Source: Gammaproteobacteria bacterium bin55
Lineage (GTDB): Bacteria; Pseudomonadota; Gammaproteobacteria; Pseudomonadales; Azotimanducaceae
DNA: 40,378 nt
Direction: 5' to 3'
Assembly (NCBI GenBank): GCA_002238665.1
Contig: MPMU01000013.1
Span: forward strand, 1-40,378
The translations under genes and the position numbers were made by a program. Positions 32,203-40,378 of the stretch are shown here, piece by piece (within the stretch, counting starts at the first letter, position 1; each line of letters begins with the position of its first letter). The notes under the pieces are model-generated. The model was not told the DNA's origin. It worked only from the letters and a program-made list of their open reading frames with translations, and did no database searches.

Positions 32203-34461
32203 ATGGCTAAAAATAAAGAATTGTTTTTAAAGGAAATATGTCTAGCGAAGCTAACAAAAGTAGAGGTCTTTGAAAGGATATTGATACTACAAAGCAAGTT
32301 AGAGGAATCGTCCAAGTTGGCAATCATTCTGCGTGCTGGCAAGCCAGAATCTAAAGGATCCCGTGGGAGTTTTCTTGCAGATGTCGTGGCAGCACAACTG
32401 GGTTTTGAAAATGACGATATTTTGAGCGAATTTTTTGACTCTGACGCGCTACCAGAAGCACAAGCAGAGCGCTTGATCGTGTTCGCCGCGTTCGCAGGTC
32501 GAGACGAAACTGTCGATAGACTGCTGGCTGCACATCCGAGTCTTGCAGAAACTTCCGTCGCGGTTGCTTTGGTATTAGGTAGACAGGAAGCGTTAAATCA
32601 CCTTGAGTCTGCAAAAGTTGACACTGTAATCACGCCTCTTGATCTGGCGCCGCTTTGTTACTTGTTGAATAGCAAGTACGACAGTCAAAATCCGAAGATG
32701 CGCGAAGTACGATTGCAGATAACTAGAAAATTGCTTAACTTAGGTGCAAGTCCGAATTCTGGCATGTATGAAACGGACTCAATTCGTGGATATAGAACGC
32801 TTTTAGGTATGTCCATTGAATGTCAAAAAAGTCCTGAATTAGCGCGCATTTTGCTCAAAAACGGAGCAAATATTGATGATGGACCGTCGTTGTACGAAGG
32901 CTCGGCCATGTGGGCTGCAGTCGAGCAGGATGATTTGCCTTGTCTGAAGGTATTAACTGAGCATGAGCCGCCACTTTGGCATTTGTGCCACGCACTCACT
33001 CATGCGATCTCGCTGTACCGATTATTAATGGTGCGGTGGCTCTTGGAACACGAAGCAAATCCTAATTGGAATCAGACAATACGCGGCTATAAGGGGAATG
33101 CCTTACATGAGGCTATCTTAATTTCTGCACCAGACTCTGATTTGAATCTGTTGATCGACAAAGGTGCCAAGCTGGACTTTGAGGATTGTATCGGTCGAAC
33201 TCCGATCGGAGTTGCTACAGCAATGGGAGCAACCAAGGTAGTCGATTTACTGCAACAACGTGGTGCCAGCACAGCTTCCATTCGTGCGGAGGACAATTGG
33301 ATCGGAAATATCGCACGATCGATGGATCAAGAAGAACAATCCATCAGTTTTGAAAACCTAGACCTGCGTTTAGAGGACCACCTTTGGGTGCATGAGGCGA
33401 TTCTTAGAGGAGACTTCCAACTAGCTCAAGAACTCGTGCAAGCTGGTCTAGACCCATTGGCCGTTAATTACGCCGGTCAAACAGCGCTACACCTTGCGGT
33501 AGCCGAAGGTGAATCTGAGCTTGTTGAGACGATAATGGAGAAGGTAGGAGATCGGGATATTGCGATCACGAATTTTGAAGGAGAGACACCTCTTTCTTTG
33601 TGCGAGATGCACCTCACGCTAGGTTCGCCCACCATTGTAGAGTCGTTAATGGCGGCAAAGTGTTATCAGACAATGCCAATGTCAAAAGGCGTGAGGAGAG
33701 CAACTTTCTCGGAGATGGAAGCGTTTGAAGCAGCAGCTACTGCCATAGCGGAAGGAGACTTAGAAGAGCTGCGCGATTTATTTAAATCACATCCAAGACT
33801 ATCTCAACTGCGGTCTTCGCGGCCACACCGATGCACCTTGATAAATTACGTAGGAGTGAATGGCTTCGAGGGTGAAAGACAAAAAACACCAGAAAACATT
33901 GTCGAAGTCATTAATTTCCTGATTGAGCAAGGGTGTGACCCAGAAAGTACATGCTTCACCTATCGCGGTGGACCTGGTGAAAACACAATCGGTCTTTTGA
34001 CATCAAGTGGTGTGCCACCCAGTGAGTTACAACTACCGATGGTACATGCGTTAGCAAAGGGTGGGGCATCAGTAGACAAAGGAACAGAGTTCCTGGTTCA
34101 GCTCTACGACGCCGACCAGGAAGGTGATGTTGCTAGATATTTAGCCGAGAGTGATTCCAACAAAAAAGACCGATCAGTAGCGCTAATTCAAGCGATCTCC
34201 ATGGGTCAGAAATCACTCGCTTTAAACTTGCTAAATTCCGACCTAGATGTCAACGTAAAAGTAGGGCCCGGCTTAACCGCTATCCATCAAGCCGCATTTA
34301 TTGGTGATCGTGAATTAGTAGATTTGCTACTGGAAAAAGGCGCGGATCCGACAATCAGAGATACTCAATTTGAAGGTACCGCAGCCGGTTGGGCTTTTGC
34401 AAACGAACAGCAAGAGCTAGGTAAATACCTTGAGCAGGTAATACAGAAATTACAGAACTAG
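32203..34461 (+). CDS. Large ankyrin-repeat protein, 752 aa
   Basis: Function unknown. The ATG at 32203 is preferred to an upstream in-frame ATG (32134) because AAGGA sits 6 nt before it and the upstream extension is hydrophobic and unlike the rest. Ankyrin units occur along most of the length, for example RLIVFAAFAGRDETVDRLL, RILLKNGANIDDGPSLYEGS, GNALHEAILISAPDSDLNLL, GQTALHLAVAEGESELVE, and LTAIHQAAFIGDRELVDLLL near the C-terminus. A segment with TLINYVGVNGFEGERQKTP and ENTIGLLTSSGVPP belongs to a recurring bacterial ankyrin subfamily. No signal peptide or enzymatic domain is seen. It is followed by the ABC exporter genes 26 nt later and may share a transcript with them. Confidence 0.85.
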   Translation: MAKNKELFLKEICLAKLTKVEVFERILILQSKLEESSKLAIILRAGKPESKGSRGSFLADVVAAQLGFENDDILSEFFDSDALPEAQAERLIVFAAFAGRDETVDRLLAAHPSLAETSVAVALVLGRQEALNHLESAKVDTVITPLDLAPLCYLLNSKYDSQNPKMREVRLQITRKLLNLGASPNSGMYETDSIRGYRTLLGMSIECQKSPELARILLKNGANIDDGPSLYEGSAMWAAVEQDDLPCLKVLTEHEPPLWHLCHALTHAISLYRLLMVRWLLEHEANPNWNQTIRGYKGNALHEAILISAPDSDLNLLIDKGAKLDFEDCIGRTPIGVATAMGATKVVDLLQQRGASTASIRAEDNWIGNIARSMDQEEQSISFENLDLRLEDHLWVHEAILRGDFQLAQELVQAGLDPLAVNYAGQTALHLAVAEGESELVETIMEKVGDRDIAITNFEGETPLSLCEMHLTLGSPTIVESLMAAKCYQTMPMSKGVRRATFSEMEAFEAAATAIAEGDLEELRDLFKSHPRLSQLRSSRPHRCTLINYVGVNGFEGERQKTPENIVEVINFLIEQGCDPESTCFTYRGGPGENTIGLLTSSGVPPSELQLPMVHALAKGGASVDKGTEFLVQLYDADQEGDVARYLAESDSNKKDRSVALIQAISMGQKSLALNLLNSDLDVNVKVGPGLTAIHQAAFIGDRELVDLLLEKGADPTIRDTQFEGTAAGWAFANEQQELGKYLEQVIQKLQN

Positions 34462-34487
34462 CCCTCAACAATACCCTCTAAGTATCC

Positions 34488-35438
34488 GTGCAAAGTCAAC
34501 CCAGAGAGTTCGAGAGCGCGGTATCCATTACCCAAGCTAGTAAGTTTTTTGGGTCAACAGTAGCAGTCAACCAGCTCAATCTAGACATACCCAAAGGCAC
34601 GATCCTAGGGTTAATAGGTCCCAATGGCTCGGGGAAGACCACCACGATTCGAATGATCGTCGGAATTTCTCCCCCCACGCAGGGCGAGGTGAATCTTTTC
34701 GGTCAACGCACTCCAGCAGAGGTCATCCCTCACATAGGTTATGTGCCGGAAACGAACGGGTTGATTCAACGACTCAAAGTGATTGACTACATCGTTTTCA
34801 ATGCCAGATTGCATCACATATCAAAGAAAGAAGCTGTGCGAAAAGCCGAACAGATGTTGGAACGCTTTGAGATTGCCGACACGAGAAATAAGGCATGTTC
34901 TGCGATGTCGAAGGGTATGGCGCAGAAAATACAGATGATCTGCGCCATGCTTCATGAACCGGCTCTTTTAATTCTTGATGAGCCTTTTAGTGGCTTGGAC
35001 CCAGTGAATATGGAATTGGTCAAGGATGCAATTCTTGAATTCAGAAGTCCTGAGCGGACTGTCCTGTTCTCGACTCACATCATGGAGCACGCGGAACAGA
35101 TTTGTGATTCAGTAGTCATGATCAACAAAGGACGAGTTCTGCTCAACGGTACTCTGGACGAAGTTCGTGCGAGTCGCGGGAACTGCCTATCCATTGAGTT
35201 TGAAGGCGACGCGGATGCACTTAATCAGATTCCAGGGATTACGGGTGTCACCAAGAACGGTTCGAGTGCACAACTGGATATCGACCAAGGTGTAGACCGG
35301 CAGCAGATCCTGCGGGATTTACTCGATCATGTCGAACTTAAGCAATTTGATTTTGGGCAGGTTTCACTGCACGATGTTTTCATCCATGCCGTGGCTCACG
35401 ACTCATCCAGCCAAGAGCAGAAGGACGGCGTTAATTGA
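34488..35438 (+). CDS. ABC exporter ATP-binding protein (NatA-like)
   Basis: ATPase of an ABC-2-type exporter. 316 aa from GTG 34488. Walker A is GLIGPNGSGKTTT, the Q-loop region is YVPETNGL, the signature is SAMSKGMAQK (a variant of LSGGQ), Walker B is LLILDEPFSGLDP, and the H-loop is FSTHIME. A ~75-residue C-terminal extension after the H-loop is usual for NatA/CcmA-like subunits. Its stop overlaps the start of the permease gene by 4 nt, so the two are translationally coupled and form one transporter. The substrate is unknown; Na+ export (NatAB) and lipid or peptide export are all possible. Confidence 0.92.
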   Translation: MQSQPREFESAVSITQASKFFGSTVAVNQLNLDIPKGTILGLIGPNGSGKTTTIRMIVGISPPTQGEVNLFGQRTPAEVIPHIGYVPETNGLIQRLKVIDYIVFNARLHHISKKEAVRKAEQMLERFEIADTRNKACSAMSKGMAQKIQMICAMLHEPALLILDEPFSGLDPVNMELVKDAILEFRSPERTVLFSTHIMEHAEQICDSVVMINKGRVLLNGTLDEVRASRGNCLSIEFEGDADALNQIPGITGVTKNGSSAQLDIDQGVDRQQILRDLLDHVELKQFDFGQVSLHDVFIHAVAHDSSSQEQKDGVN

Positions 35439-36988
35439 GTTCTTCGTTCCATAATCTCTGGGTACTCACGCAACGCGAATACCTGGACACCGTTAAGACT
35501 AAATTTTTCTGGATTTCGGTACTACTGGCACCGATACTAATCGTCGTTGCAGTTGTCGTTGTAGCACTTCTGTCGACAACTTCAGAGATAAAGAGCTACA
35601 AGATTCTCGACTCGAGCGGTTGGGCGGAAGAAGCTGTCAGGGAACGCATCGTCCGAACTGACATATCTCAATTTGTAGAGATGGTTCGGCAATCGGCTAA
35701 TCCACAGTCAGAAATTCCTGAAGAATTGCGAGTAGCAATTACTGAACTACAGGAAGAGGAACTACTACAGTTTAATTCTGTTGCTAGCTTCCTCGTCGTC
35801 AACGAAATACAGCAGCTCCAGGGCCGTGAATTCGTCAGTGAACAGGACCAAGGCAATTTGAATCCGAAGACTCAGAAGTTAGCGGATGATTTTGTGGCGT
35901 GGTGGACAACTGATACCGACCTCTCAGCTTCCATCCTGCAGAATTATCCGGCAAACGATTACAAAGAAGACGTGTCTGTGGATATCGCTACCAGTGACTA
36001 TCAGGAGATGCTGGAAGACGGCAGGCTAGACGGTTATTTCGTGATTCCAGAAAACGTAGCGGATTCCAATGAAGGTTTGCGATTTGTCGCTTTACGAGCT
36101 GGACAAAGCGAAGGTGCTCTGCAGTCTTTCTATGAACGGCATCTCGACGCTGTCGTGAAAAAACGAAGAGTTGAAGTGCTCGGACTTACCTCTGAAGATT
36201 ATCAATGGCTTCAAACGCCAGTGAGATTTGGTGCGGAAAAAGCAGTAGGTAGTGGTGAGATTCGACAAGTGACGACCAGAGACCGCATCACGCCTTACGT
36301 ACCAATCGTTTTTGTTTATGTGATGTGGTTCATTGTGTTTGTGGGTGCATCAACGCTTATCAATTCGACTGTTGAAGAGAAAAACTCGAAGGTCATTGAA
36401 GTGTTACTTAGCACACTGACAGCAGCAGAACTGATGTATGGCAAGATCATCGCCGCCGGGGCAAGTATTTTGACGATGCTGGGTGTTTGGGTGTTAATTG
36501 TTGTTCTGGCATTGTCGCTCTTGATTGGAATTACCTCCTTGCCTATCTCAGGAGATGTCTTTCTCGAAGTAGTTAAGCCGATTTATTTCGTCAAGTTCAT
36601 CGCCTATACCTTGCTGGGTTTTTGCTTGCTTGCGGCTCTGATGTCAGGTATCGGAGCGACGGCCTCGTCGCTGAAGGCCGCACAGACCATGATTACGCCC
36701 GTCTCATTGGTCATGGTAGTGCCTCTGATCGTCATGATGTTCATTGCAAACGATACGGACTCGCTATTGGCTCAAGTGCTCACCTTCATTCCGATCTACA
36801 CGCCATTTACACTCATGATGCGTGCAGCAGCTCCTCCTCACTTTTTGGTGGAGTTGTTGGCTTTTGGAATTGCCGTGGCCACGACCTATCTAATAAATAT
36901 CCTGTCGGTTAAGATCTATGAGAAGGCAATCCTTAGGGAGGGACCCACGCCAACTTACCGTCAGATGGTTGCGTTGGTACGGAACTGA
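35435..36988 (+). CDS. ABC-2 type exporter permease (NatB-like)
   Basis: Membrane subunit paired with the preceding ATPase. 517 aa from TTG 35435, which overlaps the upstream stop (TTGA); AAGGA lies 9 nt before it. One hydrophobic segment near the N-terminus (WISVLLAPILIVVAVVVVAL) is followed by a large extracytoplasmic domain of about 230 residues, then five to six hydrophobic segments (VPIVFVYVMWFIVFVGASTL, ASILTMLGVWVLIVVLALSL, FIAYTLLGFCLLAALMSGIG, and so on). The motif NSTVEEKNSKVIEVLLST is typical of NatB/ABC-2 permeases. It converges on argF, with 1 nt between the two genes. Confidence 0.92.
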   Translation: MSSSFHNLWVLTQREYLDTVKTKFFWISVLLAPILIVVAVVVVALLSTTSEIKSYKILDSSGWAEEAVRERIVRTDISQFVEMVRQSANPQSEIPEELRVAITELQEEELLQFNSVASFLVVNEIQQLQGREFVSEQDQGNLNPKTQKLADDFVAWWTTDTDLSASILQNYPANDYKEDVSVDIATSDYQEMLEDGRLDGYFVIPENVADSNEGLRFVALRAGQSEGALQSFYERHLDAVVKKRRVEVLGLTSEDYQWLQTPVRFGAEKAVGSGEIRQVTTRDRITPYVPIVFVYVMWFIVFVGASTLINSTVEEKNSKVIEVLLSTLTAAELMYGKIIAAGASILTMLGVWVLIVVLALSLLIGITSLPISGDVFLEVVKPIYFVKFIAYTLLGFCLLAALMSGIGATASSLKAAQTMITPVSLVMVVPLIVMMFIANDTDSLLAQVLTFIPIYTPFTLMMRAAAPPHFLVELLAFGIAVATTYLINILSVKIYEKAILREGPTPTYRQMVALVRN

Positions 36989-36989
36989 C

Positions 36990-37895
36990 TTAATGGGTTT
37001 GATGCTCTCGCAATAAGAATTCCATTAAAGCTTTCTGAGAATGTAATCGATTCTCTGCTTCTTGCCAGACGTAGGAGCGAGGATCGTCGAGCACAGTATT
37101 GTTGACCTCTTCACCACGATGCGCTGGGAGACAATGTAGGAAAATGACATCGGAATCAGCTTGATCTAATAGCTTTTCGTCGACCTGCAAGCCTTCAAAT
37201 GCCGCGAGTCGGTCTTCTTCTTCATGTCCCATTGAACTCCAAACGTCCGTGACAACCAAGTGAGCGTTTCGCACCGCTACTTGCGGCGATTCAACTAACT
37301 CAACGTTCTTCGCTAATGATAAAAAGCACTGATCCGGTCGATGGCTTTCAGGCGTACACACTCGCAAGTGGAAGTCGAACACACCTGCGGCTTCAATGTA
37401 GGAATTGCACATGTTGTAACCGTCCCCAATGAATGCGACCGTTTTGCCTCGGATAGACCCTCGTTCTTCGGCGTAGGTTTGAATATCGGCGAGTAATTGA
37501 CACGGGTGCAATTCAGAGCTCATGCCATTAATCACGGGTACGGAGGAGTACTGCGCGAATTGATCGATTTTCTGTTGAGAAAGCGACCTGATCATGACTA
37601 AGTCGATCATGCTGGAGATCACGCGCGCGGTATCGGAGATAGGTTCGCCTCGACCTAATTGAAGGTCATTGGCGTTCAGAAATAGCGTATTTCCGCCGAG
37701 TTGTGCAAATCCGGTTTCAAAGGCAACTCTTGTACGTGTAGAGCTGAGCTCAAAGATCATTCCCAGGGTGAATCCCTGACAGTACGGAGACGGCTCAAAA
37801 GGCTTGGTTTTGAGTTCTATGGCTCGATCAATGATCTCCAGTAACTGCGCTTCAGAAAAGTCGCTAAGACGGAGAAAATGTTGCACGGTTTTCAT
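36990..37895 (-). CDS. argF: Ornithine carbamoyltransferase
   Basis: Makes citrulline from ornithine and carbamoyl phosphate in arginine synthesis. A longer frame opens at 37916, but the ATG at 37895 overlaps the argD stop as ATGA and gives 301 aa beginning [14 protein letters not shown], a standard family start. Carbamoyl-phosphate site residues are in [13 protein letters not shown], the [11 protein letters not shown] segment binds carbamoyl phosphate as well, and the ornithine-side motif is [13 protein letters not shown]. The overlap with argD shows that they are one operon and translationally coupled. Confidence 0.96.
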   Translation of the reverse strand: MKTVQHFLRLSDFSEAQLLEIIDRAIELKTKPFEPSPYCQGFTLGMIFELSSTRTRVAFETGFAQLGGNTLFLNANDLQLGRGEPISDTARVISSMIDLVMIRSLSQQKIDQFAQYSSVPVINGMSSELHPCQLLADIQTYAEERGSIRGKTVAFIGDGYNMCNSYIEAAGVFDFHLRVCTPESHRPDQCFLSLAKNVELVESPQVAVRNAHLVVTDVWSSMGHEEEDRLAAFEGLQVDEKLLDQADSDVIFLHCLPAHRGEEVNNTVLDDPRSYVWQEAENRLHSQKALMEFLLREHQTH

Positions 37896-39052
37896 CTGCT
37901 CTGTACGAGCTCGCACACCACGTTCACCATGGTATCTGCTTCTTCATCGGAGATGTTCAGGGGAGGTAGTAGACGAATGACCGAGTCAGCGGTGACGTTA
38001 AGGAGCAATCGCTTGTCCATCGCCTCCATGACTAACTCCGTACAAGGTTCATTTAGCTCGACCGCAACCATCATCCCTTTGCCGCGAATGTCCTTAACGA
38101 TATTTAGATCGCCTAGTGCATCTTTGAAGGCGGCGACCATTCGTTTGCCTGTTTGTTCTGCTTGAGCGATTACTCCGTTCTCTAGTTCCGCGATGGTGGC
38201 ATTGGCCGCTGCACAGGCTAGTGGATTACCGCCAAAGGTTGATGCATGGGTTCCGGCAACCAAGATTTCTGCAGCATGGCCCCGTGCTAGGCAAGCGCCG
38301 ATTGGGACGCCATTGGCTAAACCTTTTGCAGTAGTTACTACGTCAGGAAGAATATCTGTGTGCTGATATGCGAATAGACGACCGGTTCGGCCGTTTCCGG
38401 TCTGAACCTCATCAAGCATGAGTAACCAGTTATTCTGATCACAAATAGCTCTCAATCTAGGTAGGTAGTCATCTTCAGGAATTCGAAGACCACCCTCTCC
38501 GAGGATCGGTTCAACGAGAATTGCAACGATGTCAGAATAATCGCGTGATGCTTGTTCGATCGCGGCAATGTCGTTGTATGGTACATGGACGAACCCAGAT
38601 AGCACTGGTGAAAATCCAGCTTGAACTTTTGGCTGTCCTGTGGCTGAAAGTGTGGCCATCGTGCGCCCGTGAAAACTGCCTTCCATAGCCAGAACTTTCG
38701 GTTCAGCTATCCCTTGGTCGTTGCCGTATTTTCGTGCTAGCTTGATTGCCGCTTCATTGGACTCAGCGCCGGAATTACAGAAGAACACATTGTCCATGCC
38801 AGACAATTCGCACAACTTACTCGCGAGCTGTTCCTGATTGGGAATTCCGTAGAGGTTAGAGGTGTGAATCAATGTTTGTGCCTGATTCGCTAATGCAGCG
38901 GCAACTTTTGGATGAGAGTGCCCCAGCACACACACTGCAATACCTGACAGACCATCTAAATAGCGCTCGCCGTCGTCGGCAGTGAGATAAGCTCCCTCTC
39001 CACTTACGAATGTCACGGGGTATCTGTTATAGGTAGGCATGATGCCTGACAT
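37892..39052 (-). CDS. argD: Acetylornithine aminotransferase
   Basis: PLP-dependent transaminase of arginine synthesis (N-acetylglutamate semialdehyde to N-acetylornithine). 386 aa from the ATG at 39052, with GAGGA 6 nt upstream. Family segments are [62 protein letters not shown], the PLP lysine in [14 protein letters not shown], and [12 protein letters not shown]. It is first in an argD-argF operon. A rho-independent terminator lies only about 30 nt upstream of its start codon, within what must be its leader, unless the promoter is squeezed into that gap. Confidence 0.96.
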   Translation of the reverse strand: MSGIMPTYNRYPVTFVSGEGAYLTADDGERYLDGLSGIAVCVLGHSHPKVAAALANQAQTLIHTSNLYGIPNQEQLASKLCELSGMDNVFFCNSGAESNEAAIKLARKYGNDQGIAEPKVLAMEGSFHGRTMATLSATGQPKVQAGFSPVLSGFVHVPYNDIAAIEQASRDYSDIVAILVEPILGEGGLRIPEDDYLPRLRAICDQNNWLLMLDEVQTGNGRTGRLFAYQHTDILPDVVTTAKGLANGVPIGACLARGHAAEILVAGTHASTFGGNPLACAAANATIAELENGVIAQAEQTGKRMVAAFKDALGDLNIVKDIRGKGMMVAVELNEPCTELVMEAMDKRLLLNVTADSVIRLLPPLNISDEEADTMVNVVCELVQSR

Positions 39053-39080
39053 ATTGATTCCTCTTCTGATTAGTTGGAAT

Positions 39081-39108
39081 AAAAAAAGAAAGGTAGCCGC
39101 TGGCTACC
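39081..39108 (-). terminator. Terminator or attenuator just upstream of argD
   Basis: The minus strand reads GGTAGCC-AGC-GGCTACC, then TTTCTTTTTTT: a perfect 7-bp GC-rich stem with a long U-tract. It ends about 28 nt before argD. An upstream copy of AGGTAGC (about 39116-39122) could pair with the same 3' arm as an alternative. It may end the esterase transcript, regulate argDF by attenuation, or both. Confidence 0.8.
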
Positions 39109-39130
39109 TATCTGATGCTACCTGCGAAAA

Positions 39131-39153
39131 TCTAGGTCGTCTTTTAACCTAGA
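39131..39153 (-). terminator. Upstream hairpin in the argD leader
   Basis: The minus strand reads TCTAGGT-TAAAAGACG-ACCTAGA followed by TTTT: a 7-bp stem with a short U-run, 53 nt after the esterase stop. It may be a weak terminator for the esterase gene or the first stem of the argDF leader. Confidence 0.45.
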
Positions 39154-39178
39154 GATACAAGCAAATCCATTTTAGCAT
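39149..39178 (-). CDS. Possible 9-codon leader peptide upstream of argD
   Basis: The minus strand has ATG at 39178 followed by eight codons and TAG (MLKWICLYL), with AAGGTG 9 nt upstream of the ATG. Its stop codon falls in the 5' arm of the upstream hairpin, the arrangement seen in ribosome-dependent attenuators. It has no Arg codon, so arginine sensing in the classic way is not supported. This may be chance. Confidence 0.2.
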   Translation of the reverse strand: MLKWICLYL

Positions 39179-39205
39179 GAAGAATTGCACCTTGTGATCT
39201 GTCAC

Positions 39206-40042
39206 TTAATCGTTCAAAAGATGCTTTGAAAAGTAGGCCAGAGACAGTTCTTGTCCAGTGAAATGATCCTGTCCCTCAAATCCGTGTGCTGCGCCTTCCA
39301 TTACGTGCATTGCAACTTCGAGCCTTAACTCATCCATAGCCTTTTTGAGTTGATAGCTGTGACTGATGGGAACGAGCTCGTCTTGATCTCCATGAACCAG
39401 TAATACAGGAGGGTCATCTTCAGTGACGAACAACACAGGAGAAACCGAAGACTCAAGAGATGCTTCAAAATCGAAGGCGGGTACTCGATCATTAGGACCA
39501 GCTAATCCTCTTAAATCCGTGAGAGGATAGAACGCGACCACAGCTGCAACACGACTGGAAATCTGTTCAACTGGATCTTGACTGTTTGCATCTCCAAGAT
39601 CACTGTGCAGACCAAGCATTAGGCTTAAATGCCCACCGGCACTGAATCCTATCGCACCTAACCGGTCCGGGTCAACACCAAAGTTCTCTGAATGTAGACG
39701 AATGTGCCTGACCGCTCGTGTCACATCATTAACCGCGTCAGGAACTTTGAACAATGGCGCGCTGCCATGTCTCACAGCGAAAACGGTAAATCCCTCATCA
39801 AGCAAGTATCCGAACATGCTTGCGATGTGAACTGGTGGAAACCAGTTTGAATACCAACCGCCACTCACAATAAAGAGAACTCCTGCTCCGTTCGCATTGG
39901 GCGGTACAAGAGCATCGTAGGTCAGAGCCATACCTGCCTTATGGCCGTAGACCACATCTTCTTGTATGTGTAAGTCTTGCGAGAACGCGTTCGAGGTACT
40001 CAGCAAGAATACGAATAAAACTACACACTGGACAATTTTCAT
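39206..40042 (-). CDS. Secreted alpha/beta hydrolase (BD-FAE/esterase-like)
   Basis: Predicted exported esterase or peptidase-like hydrolase. 278 aa with an N-terminal signal peptide (MKIVQCVVLFVFLLSTSNAFS, cut after the AFS region; residues split here). The core has IVSGGWYSNW (oxyanion region), the nucleophile in GAIGFSAGGHLSL, the acid in VLLVHGDQDELVP and the catalytic His in EGAAHGFEG. The substrate is unknown. The gene upstream on the same strand is a close paralogue, 42 nt away, so the pair is a tandem duplication and probably one transcript. Confidence 0.88.
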   Translation of the reverse strand: MKIVQCVVLFVFLLSTSNAFSQDLHIQEDVVYGHKAGMALTYDALVPPNANGAGVLFIVSGGWYSNWFPPVHIASMFGYLLDEGFTVFAVRHGSAPLFKVPDAVNDVTRAVRHIRLHSENFGVDPDRLGAIGFSAGGHLSLMLGLHSDLGDANSQDPVEQISSRVAAVVAFYPLTDLRGLAGPNDRVPAFDFEASLESSVSPVLFVTEDDPPVLLVHGDQDELVPISHSYQLKKAMDELRLEVAMHVMEGAAHGFEGQDHFTGQELSLAYFSKHLLND

Positions 40043-40084
40043 CTCAGGGTACCATCAAGTTCACTCTAGCGTGGACAATGGAAC

Positions 40085-40378
40085 CTAGTGTTCCGACATC
40101 TCATTGCTCGATAGATGCTCTGCAAAATGTGCCACAGTAAGTTGCTGAGCCGTGGCTTGATGCTCACCACGGAAGCCGTGAGCAGCACCTTCTATCACAT
40201 GCAGAGACACTTCGAGTTCCAGCTCATCCATAGCATCTCGTAGTTGATAACTGTGACTAATCGGAACTAGCTTGTCCTCATCGCCATGAATCAATAACAC
40301 AGGAGGGTCATCTTCGGTGACGAACAACAACGGTGACACCGAAGGCTCAAGGGACTCTTGAAAATCCAGTGCGGGAAA
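40085..40378 (-). CDS. Second tandem hydrolase paralogue (5' part outside window)
   Basis: The frame is open from the window edge (FPALDFQESLEPSVSPLLF) to a TAG at 40087-40085; 97 residues of the C-terminal half are visible. It carries the acid motif VLLIHGDEDKLVP and the catalytic-His motif EGAAHGFRG. About 70% of visible residues match the neighbour at 39206-40042 by eye, with a divergent last ~15 residues (HLSSNEMSEH against HLLND). The nucleophile Ser and signal peptide lie outside the window. Confidence 0.88.
   Translation of the reverse strand, partial: FPALDFQESLEPSVSPLLFVTEDDPPVLLIHGDEDKLVPISHSYQLRDAMDELELEVSLHVIEGAAHGFRGEHQATAQQLTVAHFAEHLSSNEMSEH

Noticed and set aside
1-40378. CRISPR arrays, intact prophage, rRNA genes, replication origin
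   Set aside because: No regularly spaced repeats, no structural phage genes and no rRNA or DnaA-box cluster were seen.

Overview
The window reads as chromosome of a free-living proteobacterium, most likely a gammaproteobacterium. The support is bacterioferritin and RtcB close to the E. coli type, Bfd, FeoAB, class Ia NrdAB with a C-terminal CESCQ tail, DinG, PdxA, a DUF349 protein and an argD-argF operon with an ATGA overlap. Base composition is moderate, GTG and TTG starts are common, and many genes belong to broad catabolic families (amidohydrolase, CaiB/BaiF CoA-transferase, FAH, epoxide hydrolase, GH51). The genus cannot be read from the sequence.

Layout. 1-6.2 kb is an iron locus: bfd and bfr diverge around a Fur box, an ankyrin gene follows bfr, then a second Fur box precedes rtcB, then feoAB converges on rtcB and has its own Fur box. 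6.2-9.7 kb holds an amidohydrolase, a class II aldolase and tRNA-Arg(UCG). The 3' ends of the first two genes are duplicated on either side of a small secreted Asp-tailed protein. 9.9-16.9 kb is mainly metabolic: CoA-transferase, GH51 arabinofuranosidase, then ribBX-pdxA-adh-FAH on one strand.

16.9-18.3 kb is the most unusual stretch. It holds a decayed phage-type adenine methyltransferase, a small phage-type zinc protein, a ~133 bp element with inverted-repeat ends, and a Bcp-type peroxiredoxin whose peroxidatic Cys codon is an in-frame UGA. That UGA is followed 31 nt later by an 8-bp hairpin with a GGUC loop. It reads as a selenocysteine peroxiredoxin and its SECIS, which an ordinary gene caller would split or call a pseudogene.

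18.3-28.6 kb carries a lytic transglycosylase lipoprotein, DinG, epoxide hydrolase, a glycerate-kinase-like P-loop kinase, a DUF349 protein, an alpha/beta hydrolase and NrdB. 29-40.4 kb carries NrdA, a large ankyrin protein, a NatAB-like ABC exporter, argF/argD with a terminator-like leader, and two tandem secreted esterases, the second cut by the window end.

How the genes work together. Bfr stores iron, Bfd releases it and FeoAB imports ferrous iron, all plausibly under Fur. NrdA and NrdB form the aerobic ribonucleotide reductase. ArgD and ArgF are adjacent parts of arginine synthesis. The ABC ATPase and permease form one exporter. No selenocysteine machinery (selA, selB, selC, selD) lies in the window, so the Sec reading depends on genes elsewhere in the genome.
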